Shown: one piece after another, positions 20,601 to 27,568 of the stretch | How positions within the stretch are numbered: position 1 is the first letter of the stretch | Layout: each line of letters begins with the position of its first letter | Assembly (NCBI GenBank): GCA_937915765.1 | Contig: CALGHE010000126.1 | Location: forward strand, 1 to 34,835 | From: an uncultured Bacteroidales bacterium | Lineage (GTDB): Bacteria > Bacteroidota > Bacteroidia > Bacteroidales > Paludibacteraceae | Length of the DNA stretch: 34,835 nt | Direction: 5' to 3' | The notes under the pieces: generated by a model | What the model was told of the DNA's origin: nothing | The model's input: the letters and a program-made list of their open reading frames with translations, nothing else | Databases searched by the model: none | Made by a program: the position numbers and the translations under genes

Positions 20601-21635
20601 CACATAAGTGTTATTGTGGTCATACTGAGCGTAAGAATATCTGTCTTCTGCCACAACATCCTGATAAGCCGTCATATTAGGCGACTTGAACTTGACGGTG
20701 CGCGTCTCCTCAGCATCAACCGAGCCTGGCATGGAGCTGCCGTAAGACTTGAACGCAGACTTGTCATAAGTATATTTAGAAGTTCCGTCCATTCCGAACC
20801 AGTACAGAAAAGCGTATTCAATCTTAGCACATTCTGATATTTCAAGACGTGAACTGGACGAACAGAACGTAGTATTGTCGTCATCATTGTCCGAATAAAG
20901 CAGTCCGGCACGCATTTTCTCCGTCTTAGGATTTCCGTAAACAGGTCCGCACGTCGCATTGTAAGCCTTCTGCCTGATTCTAAGCCTTGGGTTTGTACCC
21001 GAAAACTGCACATATTCAACACCGTTGACAACCCTTGTCTGCGCGCGTTCTTCGTCTATTCTCGCTATCAGGCCAAGAGCCGTGAGCGTATCGACAAGAG
21101 CGTCTCTCCACGCCTCATACTTCTCCGGTGTCAAGTATCTGTTTGCTCCATTCACAAGATCTGGCTCAAGAGGCAAAAGACCTAAGTTTTCATATTCGTT
21201 TTGCGGATTGTACGTAACGGTCTGCTCTCTTCCCGCTGTGAAATACTCCAGACAGCCGCCATCCTCAAACGAGCAGCCATTAAGAAGGTACGTAAAGACG
21301 TCCTTGTCCGAATCCAGATCAAACTGATTGTTAATGCTGAAACTGCTGCTTCCGCTGTTGTACTCCGCCGTCATCCTCTCTGTCAGAATCTCCGGCACTT
21401 TTTCTGTCGGCACAAGCAGCCTGTCCATAATCACCTTGTTTCTGTCCACAAAATAAGGTTCTATTAACGGGGCAGACGCCATACGTATATCCAAATTACC
21501 CTCTATCTTAGCTCTTTCAGAAAAGTCAGCCTGAGAATACACTTGCTGCATCGGGCACAACGCAACAATCCAAAGGAGCAACAATATTCCTTTGCCTGAT
21601 AGGTTATCTTTTTCAAATAAATTTCGTGTCTTCAT
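14646..21635 (-). CDS. Giant secreted Ig-repeat protein with T9SS type B C-terminal sorting domain
   Basis: This 2,329-residue protein starts with ATG at 21635 and has a long signal peptide (hydrophobic core GILLLLWIVALCPM, likely cleavage near residue 35). Residues to about 590 form an unrecognised globular N-terminal region. A DUF11-like domain follows at about 590-690 (FYITKKTDVAESKTDKELEY). About 1020-1485 hold at least five tandem Ig-like repeats with the pattern LxWY..., TYYVSQ...GCES, then a proline hinge. Further Ig-like modules introduced by VCEGE or ICEGE follow. The last 86 residues (IPDYFSPDGDGVNETW to the terminal LLRQ) are the gliding-motility-type CHU_C (type B) sorting signal, so it should cross the outer membrane by T9SS and stay on or near the surface. 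An adhesin role is inferred. It is transcribed alone, between its promoter and a strong terminator. Confidence 0.9.
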   Translation of the reverse strand: MKTRNLFEKDNLSGKGILLLLWIVALCPMQQVYSQADFSERAKIEGNLDIRMASAPLIEPYFVDRNKVIMDRLLVPTEKVPEILTERMTAEYNSGSSSFSINNQFDLDSDKDVFTYLLNGCSFEDGGCLEYFTAGREQTVTYNPQNEYENLGLLPLEPDLVNGANRYLTPEKYEAWRDALVDTLTALGLIARIDEERAQTRVVNGVEYVQFSGTNPRLRIRQKAYNATCGPVYGNPKTEKMRAGLLYSDNDDDNTTFCSSSSRLEISECAKIEYAFLYWFGMDGTSKYTYDKSAFKSYGSSMPGSVDAEETRTVKFKSPNMTAYQDVVAEDRYSYAQYDHNNTYVCVADVTNLVKGSEAGDFWVANVKTVPDKIKGGTHGGWVLVVVFNEPDSPPRSISIWDGMQNVGNNSSTSFQLTGLTTPASDDFTSYIGYAALDGENLAEYISQSRAKPEGLGFNAGNGTFSINPNPMRKLYGRYGYPLDANKRAIVNECNVPDFDSPLFTESYQDGISSLRTTTYVENVDGTWSNGNPVVRTPNYNRTFSYDAHHIRLPEGCVNQTATEATLTVNAGPQGNTIPFLAYIAIETVQPFFYITKKTDVAESKTDKELEYVIVVKNNGGKASNPSGDFLFDTLDVAVDYVDGSLVSSDSRVTLESSAGSPSVLKFGLPSIEVKDSIVLKFKVKLKDITDPVWQFPICKRRIENSAVAKYYAPDGSLLVGISNQTDCKTNTATIVRVEDELISQYMPVDTLGPFKINALDDLNVLNNINKVLKDELKIEDVSIFEGNIYYNGAGLVHPDSLFNNDAVQIFVADDTATMGSSCGVRYRIIFEYSAPPVIVPSFRNVWCETAEGKGMVQDSCYYEPTSDGKKLKFYLFEGVVEDEVGFAASAPIDTRDFSENLVYRKEKLDKGSYSIVVEDAEGKRYFNSFDIEVETGHEPKPVIEAATQLCEDESLNLLAKDTSASALNRLYEWSGVGLDKSTGAEVVFNGDGSQSPGSYDFTVKVTDDSLCVAESTVTVVMNERPAAPETVELNMQQAEGEKESIAPAVKEVAPNKLKWYMTEDAETGSFDPILQDKTVAGTYTYYVSNVSPEGCESERVPVIVIVNQTPVPVVRDSAVCFGEGIADLSALVSKDKPEFKLYWYASETAETGSAEMVSLDKTAAPGVYKYHVTQKDEAKNSESDKATFSVTVYGVKEPETTDLSLCANDVVPDFEVKTSKDEAGYYYGDGLQWFENGAEIQKTPIPSTNVASSVVYNYAVAQVYTLPNGSVCMSDTVSLDVAVNKVPMPSVGDFDVSYLKTDAAGSPLAYASLLEQNPDVAKADDGLTLVWYDANKVLIGSDAPAPKYDASISEDAEENYTYYVSQKDADGCESDLRKVTVTITRSPRPKVSPIDYCEGAAADPLTAAVNVSGLPDAADYKLFWFDADGNALSDAPVPSTELPDLDKNEVSVSYFVAQGKVDGALSGKSEVVVTVYAKPRLSRTETESVCERSVDINQYWTVSNNVQDFKSEFKSADNSQVQNPAAVEKGGVYSVSGYFTVPLSGAECRSDELELNVRIDSLRDVSVDGPARACPGDVLELTAVVGASNVDDVKFAWNGVAGEKLFKTDALAGEKGVEYSYEVEVSAGACVKKALHKVVMGDGSVAGSVLFEEKDNLESPLKLSASSANMRFYSCGGKVSVDLSGLKSGDGLFEVFENGELISEGSKLELKGFSGERSFKVSYRNECPASLDFTVVSLPINVAVSHTDLVICEGEEFSAVLDIDCEEKPAVLWLKDGHEIASSESVKIEKAKADDSGLYGFKLTNRGCVVEKNLSDELKVKEFVEFSVPKDLYVLQRGESVEIGLSVSKPQSGMVDKIEWREKGSVVSNEYRINVVADRDHLFEIELSDEDYCSVTDTVEVWADALISLKIDVADSICLGNYTVLTIDTSGTGRILNPEEYELNVWSQLADGGTVKDVSYESRNGVLRAEVSPFVPTLYKAQVKYKGETISEQALVVPTQPVEVKMPTDLKVCEGEEVDIEISYTPAEAVLSWAYDASVLNVDGGYNIVALPSFNEETAKGHTSKYVYTLNADWGKCGARAFEAVVLVDEPFDVDVVSDTVCEGEMVNISADKFGADKFEWTEELSGDVVCQSSTFTSLLSETSYYDVKMYRGECEAETKAVAVVNSAPRILSVDSLDIRRVEVVLEGHYGLSPFLFKIDDGVADEQSEKDGLSFGEHIVYVEDGAGCKDEFEFVINAPDIRIPDYFSPDGDGVNETWVVSGLQEAFPDANVSVFDRFGKLLLTYKGADEGWDGTYNGTLMPSTDYWYEIDVKEIGKKYVGHFTLLRQ

Positions 21636-21701
21636 AATCTTACTAAAAAAATCCGCTGCAAGTTACAATCATACTTAACTCTTATACGTTGACATTTATA
21701 C

Positions 21702-21709
21702 CAAACATA
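21702..21709 (-). promoter_or_regulatory. -7 promoter element for the giant surface-protein gene
   Basis: TATGTTTG on the minus strand fits TAnnTTTG and lies 67 bases upstream of the ATG at 21635, leaving a 5' leader of about 60 bases. No convincing -33 TTG is visible. The rest of the 21636-21896 gap is AT-rich and I recognise nothing else in it. Confidence 0.5.
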
Positions 21710-21896
21710 AGCGGCTAATATACCTAAAAGGAAGACATCCTACTTTGGTATTTTTTTACTTAACTGATTATCAGCATACTTATCACAAAGAAAATAAAAA
21801 CATCACTCATTTGCAAATTTCATCAACAAAAGAGGCTTTTTTTTCAACATCTTAACATTTTTCAACAGCAACATATAAAAAAGCAATCACTACAAA

Positions 21897-21981
21897 TTAC
21901 GATTTATGGCAACTTCTATAAATTAGGTCAAGATGATATATGTGTCAAAAAAAATTAAAATCGTAATTTATAGAAGTTGCC
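21897..21981. repeat. Perfect 18-bp inverted repeat with a second overlapping pair, after folB
   Basis: GGCAACTTCTATAAATTA (21908-21925) is the exact reverse complement of 21964-21981, separated by 38 bases. A second pair, TTACGATTT (21897-21905) and AAATCGTAA (21958-21966), overlaps it. The core TTCTATAAATT is shared with the elements at 27521 and 28309, so this looks like a diverged member of the same family. It lies 50 bases past the folB stop and could also form a transcript-ending hairpin. The 396-base gap between folB and the giant gene holds this repeat, the promoter at 21702 and otherwise AT-rich sequence. Confidence 0.8.
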
Positions 21982-22031
21982 CTTGGTCTGACATTAGCAA
22001 GCAAACTTATGCGCGAACGTTCGCCGCACAC

Positions 22032-22391
22032 TTAACGGTTCGGATAGCAGACAGTCACGCTCGCCTCTTCCATCTCTCCGTTCACAGGCGGATTCATTTT
22101 AGAGACAGTGACCTCAATGCTCCTCACTACCGGAAAATTGTCCAACACTGCATCCAGAATGCGCTGTGCCACATGCTCAATAAGATTCGATCGCTTCTGC
22201 ATCTCTTTCTTCACCAGTTCATAAACGTCAGAATAGTTTATGGTTCCGCTGATATCGTCCTCTTTCGTCGCATTACCAAAATTGCATCTCATCGTGAGCG
22301 TCACATAAAATGTGTTGCCCACCAGCTGCTCTTCGCGAATTGCTCCGTGAAAAGCATGAAATTTCATCCTCTTTAAAGTTATTACGCCCAT
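22032..22391 (-). CDS. folB: FolB, dihydroneopterin aldolase
   Basis: FolB cleaves 7,8-dihydroneopterin to 6-hydroxymethyl-dihydropterin and glycolaldehyde in folate synthesis. I take the ATG at 22391 (MGVITLKRMKFHAFHG, 119 residues, normal for the family); the longer reading starts with GTG inside rsmD. Visible motifs are KFHAFHGAIREEQLVGNTF, containing the substrate-binding Glu of the family, GTINYSDVYELV, and LIEHVAQRI. Near the C-terminus VSKMNPPVNG carries the conserved lysine. It follows rsmD by 11 bases, so it is the last gene of this operon. Confidence 0.94.
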   Translation of the reverse strand: MGVITLKRMKFHAFHGAIREEQLVGNTFYVTLTMRCNFGNATKEDDISGTINYSDVYELVKKEMQKRSNLIEHVAQRILDAVLDNFPVVRSIEVTVSKMNPPVNGEMEEASVTVCYPNR

Positions 22392-22402
22392 AATATTTCT
22401 GT

Positions 22403-22933
22403 TTATTTGAAAAATGAAAAATTTACGTGACCATAACACCTATGGTCGAAAAAGCGCGGATGTTCGGAGAAGTCCTTCGTCCGCGGATGCTCCAGCACAA
22501 GAAACCCGTCTTCTTTCAGAAGTTCTTTGCCGAAAATCAAGTCCGGAATAGAGTCAAGTTCCGGCAAGTCGTAAGGCGGGTCGGCAAAAACAATGTCAAA
22601 CTTAGAGCCTGTGCTGCCGACAAACTTGAACGTGTCACCCTTTATTGCCGTAATCTCGTCAATTCCAAGTTCCGCCATCACCTTCTGCATGAAACTGAAA
22701 TTAATTCTGTTCTGCTCCACCGCAACCACACTGCCGCACCCTCTCGAAACAAACTCAAAACTGATACTGCCAGTGCCGGCAAACATATCCAGCACACAAA
22801 CCTCTTCAAAATCAACCATGTTGTTCAATATGTTGAAAAGGCCCTCCTTCGCAATATCTGTAGTAGGACGCGCTTTCAGGTTCGCCGGAGGCGAAAATCT
22901 TCTCCCTTTAAATTTTCCGCTAACTATACGCAT
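22403..22933 (-). CDS. rsmD: RsmD, 16S rRNA m2G966 N2-methyltransferase
   Basis: RsmD methylates N2 of G966 in 16S rRNA. It has 176 residues and starts with ATG at 22933. The N-terminus MRIVSGKFKGRRFSPPANLKARPTTD is typical, with RPTTDxxKE(G/A)LFN recognising the substrate. The SAM-binding motif DMFAGTGSISFE is at about residues 49-60, and the catalytic DPPY is at 118-121. It lies 83 bases after the DUF3822 gene and 11 before folB. Linkage of rsmD to a DUF3822 gene is common in Bacteroidota. Confidence 0.95.
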   Translation of the reverse strand: MRIVSGKFKGRRFSPPANLKARPTTDIAKEGLFNILNNMVDFEEVCVLDMFAGTGSISFEFVSRGCGSVVAVEQNRINFSFMQKVMAELGIDEITAIKGDTFKFVGSTGSKFDIVFADPPYDLPELDSIPDLIFGKELLKEDGFLVLEHPRTKDFSEHPRFFDHRCYGHVNFSFFK

Positions 22934-23016
22934 ATCAAAATATTATATACTTCATTTTTTACAAAGAACAAAAAGACGCCCTGTCTGCCTCCATTGAGTT
23001 TGTCCACGCAAAACAC

Positions 23017-23862
23017 CTACAGATTGAAAGAACTAAAAATCGGCGCGTATCTATGCGCGTCCGCTTTGTTCAGGATCTCCTTCGCCACATCAATTCCGTT
23101 TGGCGCCGTAGCCAAAGAGACCCTCTTCACATACTTTTTCAGTTCTGCCATCCGAATATCACGTTCGCCGACTTGTCCAGACAGCACAACACCCGAAGTC
23201 TGCTGGTTAAGGCGGAACTGTTCAAAGATGTTAAGCGTAAAATAGAGGAACTCGTCTGCCGTTCTGCAATCGAACGAGTTTGCCAGCAGCAAATTACCCC
23301 TGTCCGCAAGCGCAACATCAAAAAAGCCGTCGTTTACACAAACGGAAAGCACCTCGCCATTTTCGCTCTTGCTCTTAAACAGCGCATCCGCAATCACAGG
23401 CGCCTGCTGGCAGCAGATTTCCGCATCTGCAAAAACGGAACTTGCCGCATCCACAACCTTTCCAGGCACAGAGTAGAGCAAGACAGACTCGTTCATGCTT
23501 ATGTAGTCCGACAACAAACGGCTCTCAGCCTCCGGCTCTTTGCCAAAATTCAGCGTCCAGTAACGATTCACGTCCTGCTTGTCGAATATCACAGCCGGCA
23601 CCAATGTGTAGTAGCGAGCCTCACATACAATCCTCACTTTGCGATAACGAAGCTTCATCAGAGGATTCTGTTCAAACATCGCTTTCAGATTCTCTGCAGC
23701 ATCAGACGCAAGCGGCTGCAAGTCAGACAGATGCACTACGCAATTCCGTTCCAGACTATAGATGCAAAAAACAAATCCATTCGACAGCAGCCAAATGGAT
23801 ATGTTACAATTTTCGGAGTCCGAACGGTTAAACGCCCGGGCAGACAACTCTATATTCTGCAT
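23017..23862 (-). CDS. DUF3822 family protein
   Basis: This 281-residue protein belongs to a Bacteroidota family of unknown function with a predicted actin/PilM-like ATPase fold. Recognisable family stretches are LSDYISMNESVLLYSVP near residue 117, the beta-rich LSVCVNDGFFDVALADRGNLLLANSF and TADEFLYFTLNIFEQFRLNQQTSGVVLSGQV, which recalls the second half of an actin-like domain. There is no signal peptide or membrane helix, so it should be cytoplasmic. Its ATG at 23862 immediately follows the stop codon of the upstream membrane protein, implying coupled translation. The family identification is by recognition of the pattern and context, not a search. Confidence 0.8.
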   Translation of the reverse strand: MQNIELSARAFNRSDSENCNISIWLLSNGFVFCIYSLERNCVVHLSDLQPLASDAAENLKAMFEQNPLMKLRYRKVRIVCEARYYTLVPAVIFDKQDVNRYWTLNFGKEPEAESRLLSDYISMNESVLLYSVPGKVVDAASSVFADAEICCQQAPVIADALFKSKSENGEVLSVCVNDGFFDVALADRGNLLLANSFDCRTADEFLYFTLNIFEQFRLNQQTSGVVLSGQVGERDIRMAELKKYVKRVSLATAPNGIDVAKEILNKADAHRYAPIFSSFNL

Positions 23863-24570
23863 TTACATTTCCCAGTTACCTCCATTATTGTTAGGAGAAG
23901 TCAAGTCCCCAACCTTCAAACCTGGATATTTGCCCAAGTCTTTTGCAAGACCGTTCATATTAATAATCTCCTGTCTGTCCAAACCTTCCAAGTAATCGTT
24001 ATTAGAAACTTTAGCCTCAAAAAGGTGCATCACAGCTCCAGACTTAGGACTCTTGAAGCTGATAGTGTCCAATGAGAACTTCTTTCCGTTTGTAAGCGGC
24101 ACAAATTCCAAAGAGTCCGCATTATAGTTCTCTCCGAAAAGAGCAATCTTCACGTTTTCGAATGTTGTGTCTCGACTGAAACTTGCCTTAAAGGCTTCAA
24201 CGTCTTCAATTCCAAAAAAAGCTGCAGAGTCTGCCGCGAAAGCCGAGTCCGCCTTGATTCTCAACGCCAAAGCTTCTGTCAAGCCCTTTTCCATCTGCTC
24301 GTCTGTCAATCCGCCCACTTTTTTTACTGTAGGAATAGACCCATTATTAACAAAGTCTATCAACTCCCTGAAACTTCCCGCATACTTGTCGTTCTGCGCA
24401 AAATGTTCCACCTGAGCCTTTCTGATGTCTATCAATCGACTAACCACTGCTTTCATACGGGCATCTCTCTGTTCTCCAAATTCGATAGGATCCTGGATGC
24501 TACGGTAATTCATGAATACAAGAAAAACCGCCGAAATCACCAACAAGGCTGTAAAAATTTTTCTAACCAT
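23863..24570 (-). CDS. Single-pass membrane/periplasmic protein of unknown function
   Basis: This 235-residue protein starts with ATG at 24570. One N-terminal transmembrane helix or uncleaved signal (IFTALLVISAVFLVFMNYRSI, about residues 5-25) is followed by a helical stretch with RLIDIRKAQVEHFAQNDKYAGSF, which recalls the N-terminal helix and loop of pseudopilin-like proteins, though no pre-pilin cleavage motif is present. The rest is a soluble, probably periplasmic domain with an asparagine-rich end. Its stop codon abuts the start of the DUF3822 gene. I do not recognise a specific family; a partnership with the DUF3822 protein is inferred from the zero-gap arrangement. Confidence 0.7.
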   Translation of the reverse strand: MVRKIFTALLVISAVFLVFMNYRSIQDPIEFGEQRDARMKAVVSRLIDIRKAQVEHFAQNDKYAGSFRELIDFVNNGSIPTVKKVGGLTDEQMEKGLTEALALRIKADSAFAADSAAFFGIEDVEAFKASFSRDTTFENVKIALFGENYNADSLEFVPLTNGKKFSLDTISFKSPKSGAVMHLFEAKVSNNDYLEGLDRQEIINMNGLAKDLGKYPGLKVGDLTSPNNNGGNWEM

Positions 24571-24661
24571 ATCTGCTTGTTCTTTATTTTTTACTATTAT
24601 TGTGCAAATTTTAAAAAAAATCAGGAAATAAGCAAAAAAAAAACAAATTTTATTGTCTAAA

Positions 24662-26065
24662 ATGATAAATCAATATTTACTTGACAAAATCAGGACAGCT
24701 TTTTCTCTTGAACCGACCTCTCAGCAGTCCGCTCTGATGGAGAAGGTTGCCAACTTTATTGTGGACAAAGACAGCGACAGAATCTTCTTGCTGAAGGGAT
24801 ACGCCGGCACTGGAAAAACGTCGGTTATCAGCAGCGTGATAAAGGTGATGGACGAGCTGCAACAGCCTGTGGTGCTTCTGGCTCCGACGGGACGAGCTGC
24901 CAAAGTGCTGTCAATTTATTCTGAAAAACAGGCTTTTACCATACATAAAAAGATATACAGACAAAAGTCGGGCGCCGACTTCAACAGCGACTTCAACCTA
25001 AATGTCAACCTGCACAAAAGCACTCTTTTTGTGGTTGACGAAGCTTCTATGATTGCAAACTCGGCTCCGGACTCTGTATTCGGCTCCGGCTGCCTGCTGG
25101 ACGACCTTATCCATTATGTGTATAGCGGCGAAAACTGCAGACTGATTCTTATCGGAGACACAGCCCAGCTCCCGCCTGTCGGACAGTTGTTAAGCCCCGC
25201 TCTCGACAAAGGCATGCTGGAAGGGTACGGGTTTTCTGTCGATGAGTTTGAACTTACGGAGGTTGTGAGACAGGCCTCTTCGTCTGGCATTCTTTCTAAC
25301 GCCACATTTCTTAGAACATTGATAGCAAACGAGTTTTACGACGACGGACTGCCTAAAATAGACACCGAAAGCTTCCCTGACGTGAAAAAGATGCCGGGCG
25401 ACGAACTTATCGAGGCCCTCTCATCCTCTTACGGAAAATACGGCACAGATGATGTTATTGTGATATCAAGGTCAAACAAAAGGGCTAATGTATTTAACAA
25501 TGGTATTCGTAACAGCGTGCTGTACAGAGAAGAGGAATTATCTTCCGGAGACATGCTCATGGTTGTAAAAAACAATTATTTCTGGTCCAAAGAAATCAAA
25601 GGGTTTGACTTTATTGCCAATGGTGATGTTGCCGAGGTTAAACGCATAAGAAACAAAAGAGAGCTTTACGGGTTCCGATTTGCCGAAGTTCTGCTTTATT
25701 TTCCTGACTATGACACTGAAATAGAGGCCAATATCCTGCTTGACACGCTGCAAAGTCCGTCGCCAACTCTAACTTACGACGACAGCAACCGTCTGTTTCA
25801 AGCCGTGCAGGAGGATTATATGGACATAGGCAACAAGCGCGACCGTATGCTGAAGATGCGTCAAGACCCTTATTTAAACGCTTTGCAGGTTAAATTCGCT
25901 TATGCCGTCACTTGCCATAAAGCGCAAGGCGGACAGTGGGACGATGTGTATATTGACGTAGGTTACATAACTGAGGAACAGACAGATATAGAATTTTTAA
26001 GATGGCTGTACACCGCTTTCACCAGAGCAAGGCGCAACGTCTATATGATAAACTGGCGCGACTAA
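24662..26065 (+). CDS. RecD-like/Pif1-type SF1 DNA helicase (AAA_30 with UvrD_C_2)
   Basis: This is a 467-residue ATP-dependent DNA helicase. I take the ATG at 24662 (MINQYLLDKIRTAF), since the longer reading begins with TTG. Superfamily 1B motifs are in order: Walker A GYAGTGKTS at about residues 46-54, motif Ia LLAPTGRAAKVL, motif II VVDEASMI at about 124-131, motif III LIGDTAQLPPVG at about 163-174, then VTCHKAQGGQWDDVYID and LYTAFTRARRNVYMI (motifs V-VI) at the C-terminus. The protein lacks the long N-terminal HhH region of RecD2, so it is the short form common in Bacteroidota. It diverges from the operon at 24570 across a 91-base A-rich gap. Confidence 0.9.
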   Translation: MINQYLLDKIRTAFSLEPTSQQSALMEKVANFIVDKDSDRIFLLKGYAGTGKTSVISSVIKVMDELQQPVVLLAPTGRAAKVLSIYSEKQAFTIHKKIYRQKSGADFNSDFNLNVNLHKSTLFVVDEASMIANSAPDSVFGSGCLLDDLIHYVYSGENCRLILIGDTAQLPPVGQLLSPALDKGMLEGYGFSVDEFELTEVVRQASSSGILSNATFLRTLIANEFYDDGLPKIDTESFPDVKKMPGDELIEALSSSYGKYGTDDVIVISRSNKRANVFNNGIRNSVLYREEELSSGDMLMVVKNNYFWSKEIKGFDFIANGDVAEVKRIRNKRELYGFRFAEVLLYFPDYDTEIEANILLDTLQSPSPTLTYDDSNRLFQAVQEDYMDIGNKRDRMLKMRQDPYLNALQVKFAYAVTCHKAQGGQWDDVYIDVGYITEEQTDIEFLRWLYTAFTRARRNVYMINWRD

Positions 26066-26121
26066 ACACATTTCAGCTTAGCCGCGCCAATTTCCGTCTT
26101 TTACTTGCAGGATTTGATGCT

Positions 26122-26400
26122 TTACATCTCTTCAAACTCCACGTCCTCCGCAACTTTTTTGAATTCTCTCATGCGCCTTGCGCCCTCTTCCGACTTAGTT
26201 TTGCGACCGAAGCCGCCTCCGTCACCAGAATAATCACCGTCACCATATTCTGCTCCTCTTCCTGAATAATTCTTCTTGTCGTTATCAGAAGAGAAACCAA
26301 ACAGCCGGAACAGCCCGTTCAACAGACTTCCGGCGATACTGAACACAAAAACCGCTGCAAACAGCAAGAGAAAAAAGAAAAATGCAAAAAAGACTGCCAT
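26122..26400 (-). CDS. DUF4834 family small membrane protein
   Basis: This 92-residue protein starts with ATG at 26400. A very hydrophobic N-terminus (FFAFFFFLLLFAAVFVFSIAG, about residues 4-24) is one transmembrane helix. It is followed by a glycine/aspartate-rich linker and a charged C-terminus ending DVEFEEM, which matches the VDFEEV-type ending of the Bacteroidota DUF4834 family. No function is known. It is convergent with the helicase gene, whose stop is 56 bases away. Confidence 0.75.
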   Translation of the reverse strand: MAVFFAFFFFLLLFAAVFVFSIAGSLLNGLFRLFGFSSDNDKKNYSGRGAEYGDGDYSGDGGGFGRKTKSEEGARRMREFKKVAEDVEFEEM

Positions 26401-26548
26401 AAAGTTCTATTTTTTATCAACTTAAAAGATAACAAATAACACCGCCCTTTTGATTAGCACCAAATCAAAACTGGCCAATTGCAACTCCGCGATTCTGCCT
26501 ATTTGCAGAGCATTCAGCGCCGCCCTGACTCGCAGATATTGTCCAATA

Positions 26549-27505
26549 TCAATACACGTTTTCTGCAATCTGCTTCACGCTCGAAGCATCAGACATTGTG
26601 TAAAAGTGAATGCTCGGCACATTATTGGCTTTCAGCTCTTTAGCCTGCATGATACACCATTCTACCCCTGCCCTTTTAGCCTCTTCGTCAGTTTTGCACT
26701 TGCGCAGTTCGCTTGCAAAAGCCTCCGGTATGTCAACATGAAACACCTTTGGAAGAATATTGAGCTGAGACATTTTCGTTATCGGCTTTATACCCGGAAT
26801 GACAGGCACGTTTATGCCCTCTTCCCTGCATCTCTTCACAAAATCAAAATATTTCTGATTGTCAAAAAACATTTGCGTAACCACATATTCAGCACCGGCC
26901 TCAACCTTCTGTTTCAGGTACGCTATGTCAGATTCCAGATTCGGCGACTCGTCATGCTTCTCCGGGTAACCCGCCACACCGTAAGAGAACTTTTCCAAGC
27001 GCTCCTCCTTCATCTTCGTGCCATCTTCAAAATAGCCTTCGTTAAAACGGTTTATCTGCACCTGAAGCTCAGTTGCGTGCGAATAACCATTTGCCACCGG
27101 CTTGAAAGACGAGTCATGCTTTGCCTTGTCGCCGCGCAGAAGCAGCAAGTCGTGAATGCCAAGGAAATCGAGGTCAATCAGCACATACTCAGTCTCTTCT
27201 TTAGAGAATCCGCTACAAAGGATATGAGGCACAACATTTATGTTGTACTTATTCTTTATAGCCGCCGCAATCGCGACCGTGCCAGGTCTATGCCTTTCCG
27301 CCACGCACTTGAACAAGCCGTTCTCCATCGTCTTGTAAACCATCTCGCTACGGTGAGTTGTTATGTTTATATACTTAGGGTCGAACTCTCTGAGAGTGTC
27401 TATTGTCTTATAAACCTTCTCAATCCCGTTTCCTTTCAATGGCGGCAACACTTCAAAAGAGAAAGCGGTCGTCTTACTGTTGTTAATCAAATCTATAACC
27501 TTCAT
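26549..27505 (-). CDS. metF: MetF, 5,10-methylenetetrahydrofolate reductase
   Basis: MetF reduces 5,10-methylene-THF to 5-methyl-THF for methionine synthesis, with FAD as cofactor. It has 318 residues and starts with ATG at 27505. The N-terminus has the catalytic FSFEVLPP (Glu equivalent to E. coli Glu28). NITTHR and LLLRGDKAKHDSSF cover the folate and FAD sites, GVAGYPEKHDESPN is the family signature loop, and AEYVVTQMFFDNQKYFDF follows. It lies 60 bases after ftsE. A 44-bp inverted-repeat element fills most of that gap and ends 15 bases before the start codon. Confidence 0.95.
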   Translation of the reverse strand: MKVIDLINNSKTTAFSFEVLPPLKGNGIEKVYKTIDTLREFDPKYINITTHRSEMVYKTMENGLFKCVAERHRPGTVAIAAAIKNKYNINVVPHILCSGFSKEETEYVLIDLDFLGIHDLLLLRGDKAKHDSSFKPVANGYSHATELQVQINRFNEGYFEDGTKMKEERLEKFSYGVAGYPEKHDESPNLESDIAYLKQKVEAGAEYVVTQMFFDNQKYFDFVKRCREEGINVPVIPGIKPITKMSQLNILPKVFHVDIPEAFASELRKCKTDEEAKRAGVEWCIMQAKELKANNVPSIHFYTMSDASSVKQIAENVY

Positions 27506-27516
27506 TTCAAAATCAC

Positions 27517-27568
27517 TTTAGGTGGTTTCTATAAATTCATTTCGCCGAATTTATATAGCTCGCCTTTA
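27517..27568. repeat. 44-bp imperfect palindromic element flanked by TTTA, between ftsE and metF
   Basis: The element (27521-27564) begins GGTGGTTTCTATAAATTC and ends GAATTTATATAGCTCGCC. The two 18-base arms agree at 13 positions, and perfectly over the inner nine. TTTA occurs immediately on both sides (27517-27520 and 27565-27568), as a 4-bp target-site duplication would. The right TTTA overlaps the ftsE stop codon. It shares its left end with the longer element at 28309. Confidence 0.75.
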
